From: an uncultured Clostridia bacterium
GTDB lineage: Bacteria; Bacillota; Clostridia; TANB77; CAG-508
Length of the DNA stretch: 18,370 nt
Direction: 5' to 3'
Assembly: GCA_948585895.1 (NCBI GenBank)
Contig: CAPBNZ010000003.1
Coordinates: 15,628 to 33,997, forward strand
In this document: positions 13,901 through 18,370 of the stretch, one piece after another
Layout: the number at the start of each line of letters is the position of its first letter
How positions within the stretch are numbered: position 1 is the first letter of the stretch
Notes under the pieces: model-generated
The model's database searches: none
The model's input: only the letters and a program-made list of their open reading frames with translations
What the model was told of the DNA's origin: nothing
Translations under genes and position numbers: made by a program

Positions 13901-15010
13901 ATGGAAAACATGAAAATGGAAGTAATTAACACAACCCCTAACACGATGAAGACTTTTGAAGATTTAACAGAAAAACAGAAAAGCATCGTTATGAAAAAAG
14001 CAGAAGAACTTGATTATAGAGATTCTTCTGCGATTATCCAATTTGGTTCAGAAGATGCTACCGAATTAAGTGAATTTTCAAGTAACTTATTCAAGGGATT
14101 TAATGTTTCTAGTTTTGTAGAGTTTGATGCAACCATTACCCAATTGATGACAAATTTAAAAAGTGTGGATACAGAAAGTTTATCAAGGAAGAGCCAAGGT
14201 AAGTGGGAAAAATTCCCGATAATTGGTCCTATCCTTAAAAGAGAAATCATTGATTCTGTAAATGAAACAATTATTAAACATACAAACATTGAAAAGGTAA
14301 TTCAAGAAATTATTACAAAATTAGAACAAACAAAGCTGGCAGCAATTAAAGATATGAAACTTTCTTCTGAAATGCGGAAAAAAGCATATACTTATGCAGA
14401 TGCCCAGGAGCTTAATTTTTTAGCAATTGAGAAGTCAAAGGAAGTAGCAGAAGGAGAAAAGAAACAAATAGAAGAAAATTATAATCCAAATAATTTAAGA
14501 GATGTTAATGAATTAGCAGATATTAATAATTCTATTACTTCTCTTGAAAGAAAAGCTGTAGCCATTCAAACTTATAGGCTAATGAGTCTGCAAAGTTTAC
14601 CCAAATTAACATACATTCATAATGCTTCTCAGGCAATTGTAACGAAAATTGAGGATATCATTATTAATGTTATTCCACAGTGGAAACAGCAATTTGCATT
14701 AACTATTTTTGCATTTCATATTAAGAATTCGGCATATGTATTAGAGAATGTACGGATTGCCACCGAAGAAATATATAAGCAAAATGGATTGCTGTTGCAG
14801 GATGCCATGATGGATACAGCTAAGGAAATTGAAGCATTACCAGTGAGTATAGAAGCGTTAAAGCAAGTAAATAACCAGATGATTTCTCTTTGCGATGAAC
14901 TAAATAAAATTGAACAGGAAGCTAGAGAAGCACGCAAGAGTGCGATTCCAGAAATTCAACAGCTTCAACAAGCTATTTTAGATGTTGAAGCAAAAAATAA
15001 GGAGGTATAG
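13901..15010 (+). CDS. TelA-like toxic anion resistance family protein
   Basis: A 369-residue, mostly helical cytoplasmic protein. Its central and C-terminal parts ('ERKAVAIQTYRLMSLQSLPK', 'IIINVIPQWKQQFAL', and the final 'MISLCDELNKIEQEAREARK') resemble the TelA/YaaN family linked to tellurite and other envelope stresses; the molecular role is unknown. ATG 13901 follows AAAGGA at good spacing and is preferred over the upstream TTG at 13838. Arginine codons CGG at 159 (ATG CGG AAA) and 285 (GTA CGG ATT) must be read in frame, since a +1 shift at either soon reaches a stop. That contrasts with the surrounding host genes. It is first of three cassette genes, with its stop 1 nt before the next ATG. 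Confidence 0.75.
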   Translation: MENMKMEVINTTPNTMKTFEDLTEKQKSIVMKKAEELDYRDSSAIIQFGSEDATELSEFSSNLFKGFNVSSFVEFDATITQLMTNLKSVDTESLSRKSQGKWEKFPIIGPILKREIIDSVNETIIKHTNIEKVIQEIITKLEQTKLAAIKDMKLSSEMRKKAYTYADAQELNFLAIEKSKEVAEGEKKQIEENYNPNNLRDVNELADINNSITSLERKAVAIQTYRLMSLQSLPKLTYIHNASQAIVTKIEDIIINVIPQWKQQFALTIFAFHIKNSAYVLENVRIATEEIYKQNGLLLQDAMMDTAKEIEALPVSIEALKQVNNQMISLCDELNKIEQEAREARKSAIPEIQQLQQAILDVEAKNKEV

Positions 15011-15011
15011 A

Positions 15012-15863
15012 ATGGCAATAGAAATTCCAGAAAAACCTAAATGGATAAACCTTCGGGACAAATTAAAATGTGATGATTGTAAAATCAGAACATGTTGTCA
15101 TCAAAAATATTATACTAACCCAAGTACATTGTTAGATTGCAGCAAAAAAACAGGGTTTCTTAAAATTTTTGAATGTGGGATTTCAGCAATTCCTATTTTC
15201 TTTATTTTTAGAATAGTGTTTTATGCAATAGCACAACAGTTTTTTCTAGCTCTTTTCTTATCGTTAACAATTTTATTTGTTTATGATATAATTTTTCTAT
15301 TAATAGAAAAATTATTAACTCATTTTTTTGAATTGTTAGAGAAAAACAGGAAAAGACAGTTTGAAAAACAGATTGAAGTTATAAATGGGTTAGAAAGCAA
15401 AAAGAAAGAAGAAGAAATTCAAAAAAAGGAAAAGGCGAAATTACGTTTTCAAGAGGTTGAGAATGCACAAAAAATTTGTGATGAGTTTAAAAATCTCAAA
15501 GATACAGCACCAATTGAAACAAAGTTTTCCAAATCATATTTAGAATTGCTTCATGCATTGCAAGAAATTTGTGATGATTTAGTTCCAGAGCATTTTGCTA
15601 ACCCATCTATGAAAAATCTTTTCAGAGTATATCTGCCAGAATTATTGGAAGTTTGTAAAGATTTTTCATTACAGTACAAGGAGAAGGTTCTATCACCAAA
15701 AGAAACCGATTTGTTTAAAAAACTGTTAAAAACAACAAAAGATAGGTTAGTAAAAGTAAAACAAGATATGTGGCAACAAGAAATCACGACTTTATATGTT
15801 AATATGTCGGCATTAGAAGAAGCTCTTTCAACAAATAACGAAAATAAGGAGGCTAAAAAATGA
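15012..15863 (+). CDS. XpaC-like membrane protein with N-terminal cysteine cluster
   Basis: A 283-residue protein with a cysteine-rich N-terminus (C20, C23, C28, C29, H30), possibly a metal site. Two membrane helices follow (about 53-103), then a charged coiled-coil segment (about 105-155) and a helical C-terminal domain. The layout, next to a TelA-like gene, resembles XpaC/YceG-type partners of TelA (the '5-bromo-4-chloroindolyl phosphate hydrolysis' family), but no catalytic motif is recognised, so that name is tentative. ATG 15012 has AAGGAGG upstream inside the end of the previous gene. Codon 15 is CGG (CTT CGG GAC); a shift there would reach TAA two codons later, so it must be decoded as arginine. 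Confidence 0.6.
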   Translation: MAIEIPEKPKWINLRDKLKCDDCKIRTCCHQKYYTNPSTLLDCSKKTGFLKIFECGISAIPIFFIFRIVFYAIAQQFFLALFLSLTILFVYDIIFLLIEKLLTHFFELLEKNRKRQFEKQIEVINGLESKKKEEEIQKKEKAKLRFQEVENAQKICDEFKNLKDTAPIETKFSKSYLELLHALQEICDDLVPEHFANPSMKNLFRVYLPELLEVCKDFSLQYKEKVLSPKETDLFKKLLKTTKDRLVKVKQDMWQQEITTLYVNMSALEEALSTNNENKEAKK

Positions 15864-16861
15864 ATGCAAGCAGACGGATAAAAATATGGGCAATGGTTTT
15901 TGTTATTAGCATTCTTTTTACAGTAAAGGAATATAATGATAACAAACCCAAACCAGAAAAGCAACCAATAACTGCTTATGTATCAGCAGAGTTTAGTGTT
16001 GAAAATGCTGATATTGAGGATAATTTTAATCATTCAGATTTGGGAGAAACTTATTCTTTGAAAGTTTCTAATACAGCTAGTGAGAAAAATCACTTCAGAA
16101 TTACAACCAATGTTGATGATATTTCGTCAGTTAATTATGAAGTGATTGGAGAATCCCCACTAATCGTAATTATGAAACAGGATAAAGAAAACATCAAGCA
16201 GTTTACTAAAAGCGGCTTATTAATGTGTCCAGATGGAATTGAAATGGACAAAAATGACAAAGTGGAAATTAATTTCCAAAAGTTAATGGATGCCGTTATT
16301 AATAAGAAGAATTGGAGTGAATTTGGAGGAGAAAATAAAGAAATAAAAGTTTTCTATCCAGAATTAACTACAATAGAGGGGGAACGATTTAAAGAATTTC
16401 TTTTTATAACAGCAAATGGTGGACTATATCCAACGAAAAAAGAAGAGATAGAAAGTTGCCAGAAGTATATAGATAAATTCCTTGCACAGTCAAATGTTCA
16501 TGGCGTAAATGTTATGAATCGTTTAACAGGTGTAAATGATATTGGTACAGATATCTATATAACATTTGAAAATAATGTTTTACAATTAGATACAGAGAAT
16601 GATTATGAAGAAATTATCTATGTAACGTATCCAACAGAAACCGTTGTAAAACAAGTATTTTTTGAAAGTGTTACTGAAATAGGAGAACAAGTAATGGAAA
16701 TATTAGATGAATCAAATGGATTTTTGGGAATTCATTCTAGTATAGAATATCTGATTTGTTCCAAACACAGATATCGATATGGAAATGGAAAAGTTTCTGA
16801 AAATGGGATAGGAGGTTATGTGAATTTTAAAGATTCCTATAATAGTATAGAGATTCCATGA
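15860..16861 (+). CDS. Unknown membrane-anchored extracytoplasmic protein of the TelA cassette
   Basis: A 333-residue protein not recognised as a family. One N-terminal membrane helix (about 8-22) precedes a beta-rich outside region. The N-terminal third looks like a domain of short strands ('ITAYVSAEFSVENADI', 'TYSLKVSN'). The start overlaps the previous stop by 4 nt, so it belongs to the same operon, and it ends before a strong terminator. Codon 6 is CGG (AGA CGG ATA); a shift would give GGA TAA. It may sense or stabilise the envelope for the TelA/XpaC-like pair, but this is only inferred from operon context. Confidence 0.6.
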   Translation: MNASRRIKIWAMVFVISILFTVKEYNDNKPKPEKQPITAYVSAEFSVENADIEDNFNHSDLGETYSLKVSNTASEKNHFRITTNVDDISSVNYEVIGESPLIVIMKQDKENIKQFTKSGLLMCPDGIEMDKNDKVEINFQKLMDAVINKKNWSEFGGENKEIKVFYPELTTIEGERFKEFLFITANGGLYPTKKEEIESCQKYIDKFLAQSNVHGVNVMNRLTGVNDIGTDIYITFENNVLQLDTENDYEEIIYVTYPTETVVKQVFFESVTEIGEQVMEILDESNGFLGIHSSIEYLICSKHRYRYGNGKVSENGIGGYVNFKDSYNSIEIP

Positions 16862-16907
16862 TATTCTTTTAAAATGTAAAAATATGCAGTAGTTATTACG
16901 TTTTTAG

Positions 16908-16943
16908 CGTCCTTGATTGTTTATAAATCGAGGACGTTTTTTT
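16908..16943 (+). terminator. Terminator of the TelA cassette
   Basis: An 11-bp stem CGTCCTTGATT / AATCGAGGACG (16908-16918, 16926-16936, one G-T pair), loop GTTTATA, followed by seven T. Confidence 0.92.
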
Positions 16944-16995
16944 ATATAAGTTTGGATATAACAAATACATTCTACAGAAAATTCTATATGAAATG

Positions 16996-17024
16996 TTGAT
17001 TTTATGGAAAAGAATCGATATAAT
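16996..17024 (+). promoter_or_regulatory. Sigma-A promoter of trmB
   Basis: TTGATT (16996-17001), 17-nt spacer, TATAAT (17019-17024); the start codon is at 17048. Confidence 0.78.
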
Positions 17025-17047
17025 AAATTAGAAAGGAAAAAAGGAAA

Positions 17048-17710
17048 ATGAGAATTCGATACAAAAAGTGGGCAAGACCAGAATTAGAAGCAAGTAAATT
17101 TTATGTAGAGGAACCTGAAAAAATAAAGGGTAAGTGGAAAGATAAATTTGAAAAAAAAGAACATCCATTACATCTGGAATTAGGATGTGGAAAAGGTCAA
17201 TTTATGGCACAATTGGCGGTAGAAAATGAAGACGTTAATTACATTGCCATTGATTTAGTAGATGCTATGTTAGGACTAGCTAAAAGAAATATTGAACAAG
17301 CTTATCAAGAAGCCCATATGGAACCAAAAAATATTTTGATAACAAGATTTGATATAGAAAGAATTCTTTTAATATTAGACAAGCAAGACGAAGTAGAAAG
17401 AATTTACATTAATTTTTGTAATCCATGGCCAAGAGGCAAACATAGAAAAAAAAGATTAACCCATTCTATTCAATTAGAAAAATATAAACAATTTTTAAAA
17501 GATAATGGAGAAATTTATTTTAAAACCGATGATGATGAATTATTTCATTCTAGTTTAATTTATTTAGAAGAGAGTGGATTTACAATTCAAAAAAAGACTT
17601 ATGACTTACAGCAAGAACCAATTTTTGAAAAAAATAGGGAAACAGAACATGAAAAAATGTTTTCAGAGCAAGGAATTAAAATAAAAGCATGTATAGCAAA
17701 GTTGAAATAG
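17048..17710 (+). CDS. trmB: tRNA (guanine-N7-)-methyltransferase
   Basis: Methylates N7 of G46 in the tRNA variable loop using S-adenosylmethionine. The 220-residue protein has the SAM-binding motif LELGCGKGQFM near residue 43. It has 'NFCNPWPRGKHRKKRLT' at about 122-137 (the family's PDPWPK-type catalytic/substrate motif) and the C-terminal 'YFKTDDDELF'. AAGGAAAAAAGGAAAATG gives the ribosome site. It is transcribed from its own promoter after the cassette terminator. It is in a single frame with no in-frame CGG. Confidence 0.95.
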   Translation: MRIRYKKWARPELEASKFYVEEPEKIKGKWKDKFEKKEHPLHLELGCGKGQFMAQLAVENEDVNYIAIDLVDAMLGLAKRNIEQAYQEAHMEPKNILITRFDIERILLILDKQDEVERIYINFCNPWPRGKHRKKRLTHSIQLEKYKQFLKDNGEIYFKTDDDELFHSSLIYLEESGFTIQKKTYDLQQEPIFEKNRETEHEKMFSEQGIKIKACIAKLK

Positions 17711-17755
17711 AAAATAATACATAGATATCCCTAAAATCTCTTTGGAGGTGAAAAG

Positions 17756-18265
17756 ATGAATGTACAAGAGATAGTTGACCACAAAGATGATAAAGCATTT
17801 GTATTAAAGGCTGTGAAAGAAAATGGTAAATTATTAGATTTTGTATCAGATAGTTTAAAAGATGACAAAGAAGTTGTAAAAACAGCATTAAAACAAGATA
17901 GCGAAGCTTTAGAATTTGCAAGTGATAGATTAAAAAATGATAAGGAAATTATTATGATAGGGGTAAAATATGCACCTTGGACTATTTGTTATGCTTCTGA
18001 AAAACTAAGAGCAGACAAAGAAGTGGCATTAGAAAGTTGCAAGAATTATGGACAAGCTTTATATTATGTAGCAGAAGAATTAAGAGATGATGAGGAAGTA
18101 GTAAAAGCTGCTATTGAAAACAAAGGAATGATTATTAAATATGCCAGTGACCGATTAAGAGATGATAAAGAAATGGCAATGATTGCCATGAAACAAGATA
18201 AACAGGCTTATCATTTTTTATCATGGAGATTAAGGCAAGATAAAGATATTAATAATTTGTTATGA
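17756..18265 (+). CDS. DUF4116 repeat protein
   Basis: A 169-residue protein made of six 25-residue units, each opening with [DNAQ]D(K/E)E and closing with a hydrophobic 'YASDRLR'-like helix ('LDFVSDSLK', 'LEFASDRLK', 'ICYASEKLR', 'LYYVAEELR', 'IKYASDRLR', 'YHFLSWRLR'), followed by a partial seventh. This is the DUF4116 pattern, an alpha-helical repeat probably used for protein binding; no activity is known. It has no signal peptide. AGGTGAAAAG precedes the ATG, 45 nt after trmB, so it may share the trmB transcript. Confidence 0.85.
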   Translation: MNVQEIVDHKDDKAFVLKAVKENGKLLDFVSDSLKDDKEVVKTALKQDSEALEFASDRLKNDKEIIMIGVKYAPWTICYASEKLRADKEVALESCKNYGQALYYVAEELRDDEEVVKAAIENKGMIIKYASDRLRDDKEMAMIAMKQDKQAYHFLSWRLRQDKDINNLL

Positions 18266-18272
18266 AAAATAC

Positions 18273-18301
18273 TTGTGCTTTATGAAAAATCTTTATATAA
18301 T
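18273..18301 (+). promoter_or_regulatory. Sigma-A promoter before the last gene
   Basis: TTGTGC (18273-18278), 17 nt, TATAAT (18296-18301). A direct repeat TTATGAAAAAT flanks the -35 box. Confidence 0.6.
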
Positions 18302-18333
18302 AGAATTGAAAAAGTAAAAAAGGAGAAATAAAA

Positions 18334-18370
18334 ATGTCAATAAAACCTTTTAAGAACAAGATATGGCTTT
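18334..18370 (+). CDS. Start of a truncated gene (product unknown)
   Basis: An ATG after AAAGGAG opens a frame of 12 codons (MSIKPFKNKIWL) that runs off the end of the window. This opening resembles those of some DegT-type sugar aminotransferases, but it is too short to name. Confidence 0.45.
   Translation, partial: MSIKPFKNKIWL

Noticed and set aside
1..18370. CRISPR arrays, tRNA or rRNA genes, insertion sequences
   Set aside because: No regularly spaced repeats, cloverleaf-like segments or transposase-like reading frames were seen.

Overview
The window comes from a very AT-rich, endospore-forming Firmicute, probably an uncultured gut-type Clostridia. The evidence is A/T-rich codon use, strong AGGAGG-type ribosome binding sites, sigma-A promoters with 16-17 nt spacers, a cwlJ-gerQ spore germination pair, and a TelA/XpaC-like cassette. 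No stretch longer than 300 bases lacks a gene.

Layout. 1-2765 (+): LiaF-like and DUF4097-like envelope proteins, then dxr of the MEP isoprenoid pathway. 2750-5386 (-): a linked DNA-metabolism pair (TIGR03915-like protein and radical SAM protein), preceded by a YcxB-like membrane protein. 5447-9417 (+): two paralogous operons, each an ECF-like sigma factor overlapping a membrane-anchored partner, with matching upstream promoter-like boxes. 9576-9881: a small membrane ORF. 10075-10881: cwlJ-gerQ. 10979-12657: a DNA O6-alkylguanine methyltransferase, a thioredoxin reductase-like flavoprotein and thioredoxin. 12815-13721 (-): an RluA-type pseudouridine synthase. 13901-16861: a three-gene TelA/XpaC-like membrane cassette that looks acquired. 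17048-18370: trmB, a DUF4116 repeat protein and the start of another gene.

The main discovery is a recoding pattern. Four conserved genes (radical SAM protein, cwlJ, thioredoxin reductase, RluA synthase) are each broken into two or three reading frames. At every break the last in-frame codon is CGG. In every case, dropping the C of CGG (a +1 shift) restores the family sequence and puts a glycine codon (GGA, or GGC in one alternative reading) where the protein needs it. Five such shifts occur, two of them in cwlJ. The other conserved host genes are intact and contain no in-frame CGG. The same tetranucleotide CGGA in other reading phases causes no shift. This argues against sequencing error or ordinary pseudogenes. 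It suggests that in this lineage CGG is an unassigned or starved codon that triggers +1 frameshifting, or that CGGA is read as a four-base glycine codon.

Two places contradict a simple rule. The TelA cassette has four in-frame CGG codons that must be read as arginine, which fits recent acquisition from an organism with normal CGG decoding. The small ORF at 9576 has one in-frame CGG where a shift would end translation at once. All functional statements are homology reasoning from the sequence; nothing was searched or aligned computationally.
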